Assembly: GCA_022571515.1 (NCBI GenBank)
Contig: JACZXQ010000015.1
Coordinates: 45,762 to 109,761, forward strand
Length of the DNA: 64,000 bases
Origin: Gemmatimonadota bacterium
Lineage (GTDB): Bacteria > Gemmatimonadota > Gemmatimonadetes > Longimicrobiales > Gaopeijiaceae
Reading direction: 5' to 3'
Below the pieces are notes generated by a model, which saw only the letters and a program-made list of their open reading frames with translations, did no database searches and was not told where the DNA came from. The translations under genes and the position numbers were made by a program. Shown piece after piece: positions 55,926-63,985 of the stretch. Within the stretch, counting starts at the first letter, position 1. Each line of letters starts with the position of its first letter.

Positions 55926-56878
55926 CCACCGACATCCTCAAGCTCATTGGCGGCGTCGGAGTCATTTTCTTCGGCGCCGAGTGGCTGGTTCGCGGCGCCG
56001 TGCGGCTTGCCACTAGGTTGGGTGTGCCTCCCGTCGTGCTCGGCCTGACGATCGTTTCGCTGGGCACGTCCGCGCCGGAGTTGGTCGTAGCTGTCGTGGC
56101 CTCCGCCAAGGGTGCGAGCGGCCTCGCGCTCGGAAACGTCATGGGCTCGAACCTGGCGAACATCGGCTTGATTCTGGCGGTGAGCGCGATGGTCCGCCCT
56201 TTGGCTGTCTCGGGCCGCGTGGTCACCAGAGAGGTGCCGGTCATGCTTCTGATCACGGGGCTCGTCTATCCCGTGCTCATGAACTTCCACGTGAGCCGCC
56301 TCGAGGGGCTCGGCCTTGTGGGCCTGCTGTTCGCGTATCTGGTGTTCGTTTTCAGGGTGGCCCGCGACGAAGACGAGAAGGTCCTGGGCGACTTCGAGAG
56401 GTTCGCGAAGGAGACAGCGGGACTGGATCCCCGTGCCGTGGTCCGCATCGCGGGTCTGCTGGTCATGGGGTCGGTGGGACTTGCGTTGGGTGGGTTCGCT
56501 GTGGTGGAGGGGGCCACGGCTATAGCCTTGAAGCTGAACATCTCCGATTCGGTGATTGGCTTCACCGCGGTGGCAATCGGCACCTCAATGCCCGAGTTGG
56601 CCACATCGGCCGTGGCGGCCTACCGTAATGAGGCGGATATCGCGGTGGGGAATGTGATCGGGTCCAACGTGTTCAACCTCACCGGGATTCTGGGCGTGGC
56701 CGCGCTGGTGCGTCCACTCGATGTGGAGCAAGCTGTGCTCAGCGTCGAGTTTCCGGCAGTCGTGATCATTTCCGTGCTTCTGGTTCCGATCGTGAGGGCC
56801 AACTTGACGATCCGGCGCTCGGAGGGGGTGCTCCTGTTGGCCACATACGTGGCACTCGCTTTCTGGGTGCTGTCCTGA
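55922..56878 (+). CDS. Calcium/sodium antiporter (CaCA family)
   Basis: A 318-residue membrane protein with two inverted repeats. The alpha-1 repeat has LTIVSLGTSAPELVVAVVAS and GNVMGSNLANIGLIL; the alpha-2 repeat has AIGTSMPELATSAVAAYRNEADIAVGNVIGSNVFNLTGILG. It exchanges Ca2+ for Na+ or H+. The start is TTG at 55922, overlapping the polX stop (TTGA). Confidence 0.92.
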   Translation: MTTDILKLIGGVGVIFFGAEWLVRGAVRLATRLGVPPVVLGLTIVSLGTSAPELVVAVVASAKGASGLALGNVMGSNLANIGLILAVSAMVRPLAVSGRVVTREVPVMLLITGLVYPVLMNFHVSRLEGLGLVGLLFAYLVFVFRVARDEDEKVLGDFERFAKETAGLDPRAVVRIAGLLVMGSVGLALGGFAVVEGATAIALKLNISDSVIGFTAVAIGTSMPELATSAVAAYRNEADIAVGNVIGSNVFNLTGILGVAALVRPLDVEQAVLSVEFPAVVIISVLLVPIVRANLTIRRSEGVLLLATYVALAFWVLS

Positions 56879-56899
56879 GTTGAAGGAGATCGATAGCGA

Positions 56900-57799
56900 A
56901 TGCTGGGAATCGACCTGACAGGGAAACGGGCGCTCGTGGCCGGAGTGGCCGACGACCGCGGTTACGGCTGGGCGATCGCGCGGTCCCTCGCGGAGGCGGG
57001 CGCTTCGGTGTGCGTTGGGACCTGGCCTCCCGCCTTGAAGATCTTCACGAAGAGTCTCGAGCGAGGGAAGCTCGACCGCTCGTTGCCCGGTGGGGGCACG
57101 CTGGAGTTCGAGAAGATCTACGCCATGGACGCCGTCTTCGATGAGCCGGAGGACGTGCCTGGCGAGGTCCGGGAGGGAAAGCGCTATCGTGACTTGAAGG
57201 GGTACACGATTCAGGAGGTCGCCGACACCATGCGAAGCGACTTTGGCGAGCCGTGCCTCGACATCCTGGTCCACTCGCTCGCCAACGCGCCGGAAGTTAA
57301 AAATGCGCTCCTGGACACGAGCCGAAGCGGTTATCTCGCGGCGGTGAGCGCGAGCGCCTACTCCATGGTCAGCATGGTGCAGCGCTTCGGGCCCCTCATG
57401 AGGCCGGGCGCGGCTGCCGTGTCGCTGACATACTTGGCGGCCGAGCGCGTGGTGCCGGGTTATGGAGGAGGAATGAGCTCGGCGAAGGCGGCACTCGAGA
57501 GCGACACGCGCACCCTCGCGTACGAGGCAGGCCGGCGTTGGGGCATCAGGGTCAACACCATCAGCGCGGGTCCGTTGGCGAGCCGGGCGGCCAAGGCCAT
57601 CGGGACGATCGATCGCATGGTGGAATACTACCGTGCGAATGCTGCGCTGCCGGAGGTCAACAGTGCCGAGGATGTTGGACACACCGCTGCGTTCTTGTGC
57701 TCGCCCCTGGGCGCTGGAATCACCGGGGCCACCATACACGTCGACAAGGGTTTCCACGTGATGGGCATGGCGGCGACCGATCAACTCGGCGAGTCCTGA
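56900..57799 (+). CDS. fabI: Enoyl-[acyl-carrier-protein] reductase FabI, plant/chlamydia type
   Basis: A 299-residue SDR enzyme. NAD site [21 protein letters not shown] (about 15-35). A long insertion (about 45-112, [18 protein letters not shown], then [17 protein letters not shown]) is typical of plant and chlamydial FabI and missing from the E. coli type. Catalytic Tyr178 (SLTYLAAE), Tyr188 and Lys196 ([17 protein letters not shown]). It makes the last step of each fatty-acid elongation round. Followed by an aminotransferase after 25 bp. Confidence 0.94.
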   Translation: MLGIDLTGKRALVAGVADDRGYGWAIARSLAEAGASVCVGTWPPALKIFTKSLERGKLDRSLPGGGTLEFEKIYAMDAVFDEPEDVPGEVREGKRYRDLKGYTIQEVADTMRSDFGEPCLDILVHSLANAPEVKNALLDTSRSGYLAAVSASAYSMVSMVQRFGPLMRPGAAAVSLTYLAAERVVPGYGGGMSSAKAALESDTRTLAYEAGRRWGIRVNTISAGPLASRAAKAIGTIDRMVEYYRANAALPEVNSAEDVGHTAAFLCSPLGAGITGATIHVDKGFHVMGMAATDQLGES

Positions 57800-57824
57800 C
57801 CGGATCCCTCACCCCCGGGCGGAC

Positions 57825-59201
57825 ATGAGCCAACTGGGTGCGCTACTACCGCAGATCTCCACCGCCGTGCCCGGGCCACGCTCGATGGCCTTGGCAGAGC
57901 GGCTGCGCGGTGTCGAATCACGGAACGTCACCCACCTTTCGCCCCACTTTCCCGTGTTCTGGGAGGAAGCCGCGGGGGCGAACGTTCGCGACGTGGACGG
58001 CAACGTCTACCTCGATTTCACGGGAGCGTTCGGTGTGTCCCTGGCGGGACATGCCCACCCCGCGATCACCGCCCGGATCCGACGGCAGTCGGAAACGCTC
58101 ACCCACGGCATGGGCGACGTGCACCCCTCGGCCCTCAAGGTGGAACTGCTCGAGCGGCTCGCGGCGCTCTCACCTTGGCCCGACGCCCGCGGGGTCCTCG
58201 CTTCGACCGGCTCCGAGGCGGTGGAAATCGCGCTCAAGACCGCCGAGTTGGCGACCGGACGGTCCGGCATCCTCTCGTTCGAGGGGGCCTATCATGGCCT
58301 GACTCTGGGCAGCCTGGCCGCCACCGCGCGCTCCGACTTCAGGGAGCCGTTCCGCCGCCGCCTCTTCGAGGGCGTGGTGTTTGCGCCTTTCCCGGCCGGA
58401 GGTGGCATGGCACACGCCCTCACGGTGGTCGAGGAGGCCCTGAATCAGGGTGCGCCTGCAGGCCACCCGATCGGGGCCGTGATCGTGGAGCCGATCCAGG
58501 GGCGCGCCGGTGTCCGCATTCCCGCTGAGGGTTTCCTCGCCGCGCTGGTGGAGCTGGCGCGGCGGGCGGGCGCCATGGTGATCTTCGACGAGATCTTCAC
58601 CGGGTTTGGACGCACCGGATCCATGTTCGCCTTCCAGCACGAGGGTGTCGCGCCGGACCTGCTGTGTGTGGGGAAGGCACTCGGCGGCGGTCTTCCACTC
58701 AGTGCGTGCCTGGGGTCCGAAAGGATCATGTCAGCCTGGCCGGAGTCTACCGGAGAGGCGCTGCACACCAGCACGTTTCTCGGGCATCCGCTCTCGTGTG
58801 CGGCTGCGCTGGCGTTCCTCGATGTGTTGGCCGAAGAGAACCTGGTGGAGCGTGCCGACGCGTTGGGCGGCGAGATCGCCGGTCGGCTCCGGCACCAACT
58901 GGAGGGTGTCGTAGGCGTGGGTGAGGTCAGAGGGCGAGGCCTCCTCATCGGCATCGAGCTTGCCTCTGCGGGGGGACAGCCGTTGGAGGGCGGAGGCGCA
59001 GCCGTGGCGTCCGCCGCGCTGACCAGCGGACTTCTGACGCTCCCGGCCGGTGAGGCAGGCCACGTGGTCGAACTGGCGCCTCCCGCTACGATGACATCCG
59101 AGCAAGCCGAGGTCGGGGTCGGGCTCCTGGCCGCGGCGATCCGCTCCGTTTTGGACCCCGCAAATGGGTGCGCCGGCATGACGCGGCCGGCTTCCCGATG
59201 A
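57825..59201 (+). CDS. Class III aminotransferase
   Basis: A 458-residue PLP enzyme. It has DVDGNVYLDFTGAFGVSLAGHAHP, STGSEAVEIALKTAELATG, FEGAYHGLTLGSLAATAR, VIFDEIFTGFGRTGSMFAFQ (PLP Asp) and the Lys in LLCVGKALGGGLPLSACLGS. It resembles 4-aminobutyrate and acetylornithine aminotransferases; the substrate is not fixed. ATG at 57825. Nothing further is seen in 59202-59407. Confidence 0.9.
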   Translation: MSQLGALLPQISTAVPGPRSMALAERLRGVESRNVTHLSPHFPVFWEEAAGANVRDVDGNVYLDFTGAFGVSLAGHAHPAITARIRRQSETLTHGMGDVHPSALKVELLERLAALSPWPDARGVLASTGSEAVEIALKTAELATGRSGILSFEGAYHGLTLGSLAATARSDFREPFRRRLFEGVVFAPFPAGGGMAHALTVVEEALNQGAPAGHPIGAVIVEPIQGRAGVRIPAEGFLAALVELARRAGAMVIFDEIFTGFGRTGSMFAFQHEGVAPDLLCVGKALGGGLPLSACLGSERIMSAWPESTGEALHTSTFLGHPLSCAAALAFLDVLAEENLVERADALGGEIAGRLRHQLEGVVGVGEVRGRGLLIGIELASAGGQPLEGGGAAVASAALTSGLLTLPAGEAGHVVELAPPATMTSEQAEVGVGLLAAAIRSVLDPANGCAGMTRPASR

Positions 59202-59407
59202 CCTGTGGCTCTCCACGATGGGCAAACCTCTGAGGGTACAGATGCAGGCGTTCGCATCATCGCCGGAGGAGCATGCAGGCATGGGCACCGCTGCGGCGTC
59301 ATGGGGTCCGATCTCCGATCGCGCGGAAAGTGCTAGGAGAGGCTGGGCCCGACTACTTTATCGCCGCACCGTGCGACGTGCTCGTGACCAAGATGTCCAG
59401 CTAGACC

Positions 59408-59698
59408 TCAGCGTGCCGAGGTCGCATATTCGACCCTGTCCGCGAAGTCGATATCCTTCTGAGTGATACCCTTGGCTTCCTTGGTCGTAACCGACAGACG
59501 GACCTTGTCGTAGCGGATGTCGATGTCGGGGTGATGGTTGAGGTCGTCGGCAATGCTGGCTACCCGGTTCACGAACACGATCGTGTTTCTGAACGTCGGA
59601 AAGCTGAAGTCCTTCCGTAGGTGTTTTCCATCATGCTTCCACCCTGGGCGATCACGTAACCAGCCTCGGATGGACTCGTCATTGAGCTTTTCCGCCAT
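59408..59698 (-). CDS. phhB: 4a-hydroxytetrahydrobiopterin dehydratase
   Basis: A 96-residue DCoH/PCD protein with RPGWKHDGKHLRKDFSFPTF and the active-site block ADDLNHHPDIDIRYDKVRLSVTTKEAKGIT. It recycles pterin cofactor for aromatic amino acid hydroxylases, or acts in molybdopterin-related pathways when no hydroxylase exists. No hydroxylase is in the window. Confidence 0.93.
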   Translation of the reverse strand: MAEKLNDESIRGWLRDRPGWKHDGKHLRKDFSFPTFRNTIVFVNRVASIADDLNHHPDIDIRYDKVRLSVTTKEAKGITQKDIDFADRVEYATSAR

Positions 59699-59866
59699 AT
59701 AGCGCTCCCATGCGGGACCGTGCTCCTCCGACTCCGCGGGCCTTCACGGAGGAGTACCGAACTGCCGCCAAAGGTAACCTGAAATGGCATGGATCGTTCC
59801 AGGACTTGAACCACCTCCACGGACTCTATATTTTTTTCGTCCGCTTCCGTAGCGGGACCAGGAGAC

Positions 59867-59939
59867 GCCCCCATCGTCTAGTGGCCCAGGATACCTGGTT
59901 CTCAGCCAGGAGACCGGGGTTCGATTCCCCGTGGGGGTA
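59867..59939 (+). tRNA. tRNA-Glu (anticodon CUC)
   Basis: A complete 73-nt cloverleaf. Acceptor GCCCCCA pairs with TGGGGGT (one G-U). The anticodon stem CCTGG/CCAGG encloses the loop TTCTCAG, with anticodon CTC at 59901-59903. The T-arm GGGGTTCGATTCCCC is standard. CCA is not encoded. A CCCGGGC/GCCCGGG hairpin separates it from the next tRNA. Confidence 0.95.
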
Positions 59940-59977
59940 CTGAAGGCCCGGGCTGCGTGCCCGGGTCGCAGGGGGTT

Positions 59978-60050
59978 GGTCGCTTAGCTCAGTTGGTAGA
60001 GCGCTACGTTCACATCGTAGAAGTCACTGGTTCGAGTCCAGTAGCGACCA
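59978..60050 (+). tRNA. tRNA-Val (anticodon CAC)
   Basis: A complete 73-nt cloverleaf. Acceptor GGTCGCT pairs with AGCGACC. D-arm is GCTCAGTTGGTAGAGC. The anticodon stem CTACG/CGTAG encloses TTCACAT, with anticodon CAC at 60011-60013. T-arm is ACTGGTTCGAGTCCAGT. Discriminator A at 60050 is followed by a CTTTTT run. Confidence 0.95.
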
Positions 60051-60357
60051 CTTTTTCCAGCCAAAATTTGCGACTGAGAATGGCGGTCTCACTGGGGTTT
60101 CAGGGGGGACTTGTCGTTGGCCCTGAAGGACTTACATGGCCTCCGGTCGATCAGATTGTCCGTTGCCGCGAATGTGAGGAATGGCGCTGGATTCTACCCT
60201 TGTCGGTAGTTAATAGCCCACCACTCGCCCACTAGCGTGCTCTCGCTACCCACCTCTTTCCTGGTTTGTTTGGGAGACCGAAGGGGGGGGGGTACTCATG
60301 TGCCCTCCAGGTCCTCCACTCCTGTGGTGTCAAGCAACATCAACCACGGGTGGCACC
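60051..60357. other. Non-coding leader between tRNA-Val and integrase, with a G10 tract
   Basis: I see no gene here. A run of ten G (60283-60292) lies 65 bp before the integrase ATG. Homopolymers of this length slip in replication and are error-prone in sequencing. No attL-like copy of the tRNA-Pro end is visible in this stretch. Confidence 0.5.
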
Positions 60358-61653
60358 ATGGAGTTCATAGCGAGAAGGGATTGGCAGAAAGGCCAGTCGA
60401 TAATCAAGGGGCGCTCGAAGCGCGGTCAGATCGTCTGGAATGGGATGCGTGGCGCGAAGAACATCTTCCTGGTCCGGCTGGGCAAAGATGTGGCCGAGCA
60501 GGTCGTCGGGTCCAAAGAGGATGCCCGGCTGGCACTCGAGCGCCTGGCTAGGGGTCAGGAGGCGGGGTACGTGAAGCCAAAGCGTGGACGGCTTCGGTTC
60601 GGAACTCTCCTGACCGAGCATTATCTGCCCGCGAAGTTCAAGTCACTCAAACCCAAGACCTACGGCGAGTACGTCAGGACGATCGAGCGCGAGATCATTC
60701 CGGCGCTCGGACATCATACGCTCGCAGCGTTGTGCGCGAAGGCCATCCAGGAGTGGGTTGATTCGCTTTGGGCGCGCGGTCTTTGTGCAAAGACCATCAA
60801 GGAGTACTTCTCGATGGTTCGTGCACCCTTGAGATGGGCCACCGACCGGGGATTCATTCACGTGAATCCGGCACTCGCCGTCGATATCAGTCAGCGGGCC
60901 GATGAGTGGTGGCTGGCCCCAGCAGACGAACCCGGCGCTTGTGGGGGCGTCGACGTGATCGACGAGAAGCAGGCTGAGACCGAGGCTGGGTCAGTGTGGT
61001 CAGTGGACGAAATGGTGACGTTCTTCCGGGCCGCTCCACAAGACGATGAAATGACGAGGTGGGTGCGCTTGGCGGTGAGAACGGGGCTCCGTCCTGGCGA
61101 GCAGTGCGGTCTGCGCTGGTCCGACATCGACTTGGAGTCGGGTACGCTTAGTGTGACGCATAGCGTTATCGAGGTTGACAAGAGTCGACGAAAAAAAATG
61201 GGTCGATGGGTGCTCTCGCACGTTCCCAAAACCGGAAGCCGAGTCATCCTGCTGCCGCCGGATGCCATCTCGGCACTTGTTGAGCAGAAGATGTACCTGG
61301 ACGAGCTGCTGGCGGACGAGCGAATCTCTGCGGCCGCGGCCCGGTTTGTGTTTCCGGCGAGGCGGGGCAGCAAGGCCTTCAACAATCCGGGGAACATGTC
61401 GAACCGGTTACACTGGTTCATCGATGGTCGACCGGCTCGGGCTAATCCTGGCGGACTGCCGCAGGTGCGACGAATCTCACTTTACGGCCTTCGACACACG
61501 CACGCTACCGATCTTCTCAGGAACAGTTGGCCCGTTTGGGACGTGTCCAAGCGGTTGGGTACAAGCGTCGAGATGATTCAGCGACACTACGGGCATCTTC
61601 TTCCGGATCTCCAGGAGGCGCGCATGAATGATATGACGCCGCTTGCCGGGTGA
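60358..61653 (+). CDS. Tyrosine recombinase/integrase
   Basis: A 431-residue phage-type integrase. The N-terminal arm-binding region is basic (FIARRDWQKGQSIIKGRSKR). A SAM-like core-binding domain fills about 80-180 (FGTLLTEHYLPAKFKSLKPKTYGEYVRTIE). Catalytic residues: Arg in VRTGLRPGEQCGLRW (about 244), YGLRHTHATD (the first His of HxxR is Tyr here), and Tyr in IQRHYGHLLPD (about 410). ATG at 60358; a longer frame from 60298 has no ribosome site. It points toward the tRNA-Pro fragment 95 bp downstream. Confidence 0.92.
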   Translation: MEFIARRDWQKGQSIIKGRSKRGQIVWNGMRGAKNIFLVRLGKDVAEQVVGSKEDARLALERLARGQEAGYVKPKRGRLRFGTLLTEHYLPAKFKSLKPKTYGEYVRTIEREIIPALGHHTLAALCAKAIQEWVDSLWARGLCAKTIKEYFSMVRAPLRWATDRGFIHVNPALAVDISQRADEWWLAPADEPGACGGVDVIDEKQAETEAGSVWSVDEMVTFFRAAPQDDEMTRWVRLAVRTGLRPGEQCGLRWSDIDLESGTLSVTHSVIEVDKSRRKKMGRWVLSHVPKTGSRVILLPPDAISALVEQKMYLDELLADERISAAAARFVFPARRGSKAFNNPGNMSNRLHWFIDGRPARANPGGLPQVRRISLYGLRHTHATDLLRNSWPVWDVSKRLGTSVEMIQRHYGHLLPDLQEARMNDMTPLAG

Positions 61654-61748
61654 TGAAGAGGTTGGAGGTGTCGGTGACCCGGAGGTGTCCGCTGGGTAGG
61701 TCGGGCGGCGTTGGGAGGATCCTCGGCGGTGGTCAGGTCCCTGGTGTT

Positions 61749-61822
61749 CGCAACGCTCCTACGTTCTGAAGCGCACCTGAATGGGGTTCAGGGGGTCGCC
61801 GGTTCGAATCCGGCCGTCCCGA
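61749..61822 (+). pseudogene. Degenerate tRNA-Pro(GGG) with intact 3' part, probable attachment site
   Basis: From about 61769 the sequence reads as the 3' two-thirds of tRNA-Pro. The second half of the D-stem is GCGC, the anticodon stem CCTGA/TCAGG encloses ATGGGGT (anticodon GGG, 61783-61785), the T-arm is GCCGGTTCGAATCCGGC and the acceptor strand CGTCCCG ends with A at 61822. The 5' part aligns in length, but its acceptor strand CGCAACG has two mismatches and its D-arm does not pair. Such isolated tRNA 3' ends are typical attachment scars of tyrosine-recombinase elements. Confidence 0.75.
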
Positions 61823-61857
61823 CTGAGGGAAAGCCTGTACCGGCAGGCAGATACGAG

Positions 61858-61890
61858 ATCGGGGGAGTCCGCGCGGTGGGCTCCCCCGAT
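61858..61890. terminator. Strong 10-bp hairpin downstream of the E1-like gene
   Basis: ATCGGGGGAG pairs perfectly with CTCCCCCGAT across a 13-nt loop. It lies 82 bp beyond the stop of the leftward E1-like gene and just right of the tRNA-Pro fragment. A smaller GCCTG/CAGGC hairpin is at 61832-61847. It may terminate the operon. Confidence 0.5.
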
Positions 61891-61971
61891 GTCGTTGTGT
61901 GCCTATAGTGTGCCGGAGGCGTTCCGTTCCGTGTTTTCTCCGACCTCAGCCAAGTGGCTCGTCCTCGACGG

Positions 61972-63273
61972 TCACGCGGCTCGGCTGCACCCTAAGCGGC
62001 AGCCTTCCAGCGGGGATCCAGGGGTTTCCCAAACGGCCCCAGGTGCCCCTAACTGCAATGTCGGCAAGAAGGCTACCTGCTGCCGCGGCACCGTCGGACT
62101 TCCGGAGCGGACCGCGGCAAAAACACTAGCGAGCCATAGTCCCGCCCAGTGAGATATGAACGCCGCCGTGGGGATCGGACCGGGTGCCTCAGCACCTTCA
62201 GGGTGAACGCATCGGGCGCACGGGAGACCGGCACCGTGAACGGACATCATTGCCGCGTAGCCTTCGGTCGCCCCTATTCCAAGCCATCGAGGTTGGGCCG
62301 TCTGCACCGCCCATCTGGATGGGACATGGTCAACTCCCACCAACACCGAGGAAGCGAGGGGACCGATGGCGGCGACGGTGCTCCCGTCATAACGAAGCGG
62401 AACACCGCTCAGGCTCAGGCCGCCCAGATCGAGGCTGGAGAGGTGGTCAACCTTCAACGTGTGGATCGCACTTCTGTGTAAGAACGCGTAGCGATTGATG
62501 TTCGAGATGTCATTGGTGTCAGGTTCAATCACCCGGACTTCTCCCCGGACATCAGGGATTCGAGACAAGGCGTAGAGTGCTGCTTGCGCAATCGCCCCTC
62601 CGCTAACGAAATCAAAAGCTCCCAGGTCTGTGCTCGTGAGGCTAAGATCTGTATCCGCACCGGGCAGAGCGACGTCTGAGTTCGTTGCTGCACTGAAGAA
62701 GTCTCTGAATACCGGCGAGGCTGCGTGATGAGACAACCTCCGCATCGCTGCCTTGTAAGCCTCGGCCGCCCCAAGGCCAGCCGCCGCCAACGCCCCAAAA
62801 GGAGAGCCTTGTTCTCGCCAGCGTTCCCCGACTTGCCCCGCATGACCCCGCCAAGCGTCACCGCTTATATGCAGTACTGCGCCCGCAGACACGAGTCGTC
62901 GGGAGTCACCAATCACTAACGTGAGGTCCACCTCGTCGTTCGGAAGGCCAGCAACGATTCTCTGACCGGGCACCAGGTCGGTGCCGATATCAAGTAGGCC
63001 ATCCATGACGCGAGGTTTCCGGAGCGGTGGTTGGGTGCCAAGCAAGCCGACATTGGGCGCGTCTACGAAACACTGAGCACCAGAACGCGCCACGAGCAAA
63101 GCAGTAGTCACGAGAGCATGCTGCCCCTCGGGCGAGGTGAGATTGTTTTCGTCCGCCACAACGGCCACACGGATGGTCATGAGAGCCTCGAGGAGAGCCT
63201 CGTCGCTGATATCTCGCTGGAGGTCACGCCGCATCAAGAGCATGGTACGGGCGAGAGCATCCGAGGCCGTCAT
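61972..63273 (-). CDS. E1-like ubiquitin-activating (ThiF-family) enzyme
   Basis: A 433-residue protein. The C-terminal half is a ThiF/E1 adenylation domain: glycine-rich loop DFVSGGAIAQAALYAL (about 221-236), E250-P-D252 and N258-I-N260-R261 (DISNINRYAFL), Lys274, Asp315 and CARC at 352-355 with CRLGC at 425-429, probably a zinc site. The N-terminal ~200 residues (IRVAVVADENNLT, DLTLVIGDSRRL) look like a second Rossmann unit without nucleotide motifs, matching the inactive-plus-active arrangement of eukaryotic-like bacterial E1s. ATG overlaps the JAB gene stop by 4 bp. It should adenylate the C-terminus of the Ubl encoded upstream. Confidence 0.85.
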   Translation of the reverse strand: MTASDALARTMLLMRRDLQRDISDEALLEALMTIRVAVVADENNLTSPEGQHALVTTALLVARSGAQCFVDAPNVGLLGTQPPLRKPRVMDGLLDIGTDLVPGQRIVAGLPNDEVDLTLVIGDSRRLVSAGAVLHISGDAWRGHAGQVGERWREQGSPFGALAAAGLGAAEAYKAAMRRLSHHAASPVFRDFFSAATNSDVALPGADTDLSLTSTDLGAFDFVSGGAIAQAALYALSRIPDVRGEVRVIEPDTNDISNINRYAFLHRSAIHTLKVDHLSSLDLGGLSLSGVPLRYDGSTVAAIGPLASSVLVGVDHVPSRWAVQTAQPRWLGIGATEGYAAMMSVHGAGLPCARCVHPEGAEAPGPIPTAAFISHWAGLWLASVFAAVRSGSPTVPRQQVAFLPTLQLGAPGAVWETPGSPLEGCRLGCSRAA

Positions 63274-63722
63274 CGAGCCACCTCGATGTGATCGGAGATA
63301 AGCCTAGAGCGCCACTTACCGCTTCCGTCCAATTCCGCTAGATATGCCCCTTCAAAACCGACACTACCCTTCGCGAAACCTGGAATGACCAGCGATAAGA
63401 AGCCCGGTGTTTGGACAATGGGCCACCGATCATCGGTGGCGGAATGAAATGCACGCCCCGGGTGCGTATGGACCTGCATCCTCACGCCGACTCGCTCCTT
63501 AGCGAGGCGCATGAAGAAGGTTACGAGCCATCGATCTTCCAAGTCGAAAGAGACCGCTGTGGACACATGAGCCGGATGAATGACTTCGGTGATGGCCTCG
63601 GGATCGCCCCCCGGGCTAACCCACAACACCTGGCACTCGCGTCTACCGTTCCCGCACCGGCGCAACTCCGAGAAGGTTTCCCGAAGTTGCGCCTCCGAGA
63701 TACGGTATCGTGGTGTGCTCAC
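63270..63722 (-). CDS. JAB/JAMM-family isopeptidase
   Basis: A 150-residue JAB-domain protein. The metal motif is H85-T-H87-P with S94 and D97 (VHTHPGRAFHSATDD), and E29 (GRRECQVLW) is the likely catalytic Glu. One residue fewer than usual separates the second His from Ser. It should trim or remove the ubiquitin-like protein encoded just upstream. GTG start at 63722 overlaps the Ubl stop by 4 bp; its own stop overlaps the E1 start by 4 bp. Confidence 0.88.
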   Translation of the reverse strand: MSTPRYRISEAQLRETFSELRRCGNGRRECQVLWVSPGGDPEAITEVIHPAHVSTAVSFDLEDRWLVTFFMRLAKERVGVRMQVHTHPGRAFHSATDDRWPIVQTPGFLSLVIPGFAKGSVGFEGAYLAELDGSGKWRSRLISDHIEVAR

Positions 63723-63985
63723 GCTCCCCCGCTCACGCGGCGGGGCCTGAGCAGGAGCCGCGAATCCGCGTCGATACCTGCGTCCTCGACAGAGCTCTCG
63801 AGGTTCACCTCCACACCCTCCGTCGTGAACAGACCGAAGTTCTCCCGGCTCTCTTTGATTCCGAACACATTCAGGGAGTGCTGGAGCAGGGCCTGGACGG
63901 CCTGGTTGGGGTTAACCTCCACCTCCTTTGATACACCATTGTAGATTACGATTACCTCGAACGCCGCCACCGCTGTCTTGCTCAT
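63719..63985 (-). CDS. Ubiquitin-like beta-grasp protein ending Gly-Gly-Ala
   Basis: An 88-residue protein. Predicted strand-strand-helix-strand order: FEVIVIYNGVSKEVEVN, then a helix (AVQALLQHSLNVF), then GLFTTEGVEVN and SRLLLRPRRV. The end is LRPRRVSGGA, like the LRLRGG tail of ubiquitin with one extra residue after Gly86-Gly87. It resembles the DUF2604-type Ubl family. No cysteines. ATG at 63985 with GGAGAA upstream, 15 bp from the window edge, so an upstream gene (perhaps an E2) could lie just outside. Confidence 0.85.
   Translation of the reverse strand: MSKTAVAAFEVIVIYNGVSKEVEVNPNQAVQALLQHSLNVFGIKESRENFGLFTTEGVEVNLESSVEDAGIDADSRLLLRPRRVSGGA

Noticed and set aside
56585..57784. 399-residue minus-strand ORF
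   Set aside because: Antisense to the antiporter and fabI.
61664..61689. Two GGAGGTGTC copies 17 bp apart after the integrase as arm-type sites
   Set aside because: Only two short copies, no third site, and no match elsewhere in the island; too weak to call.
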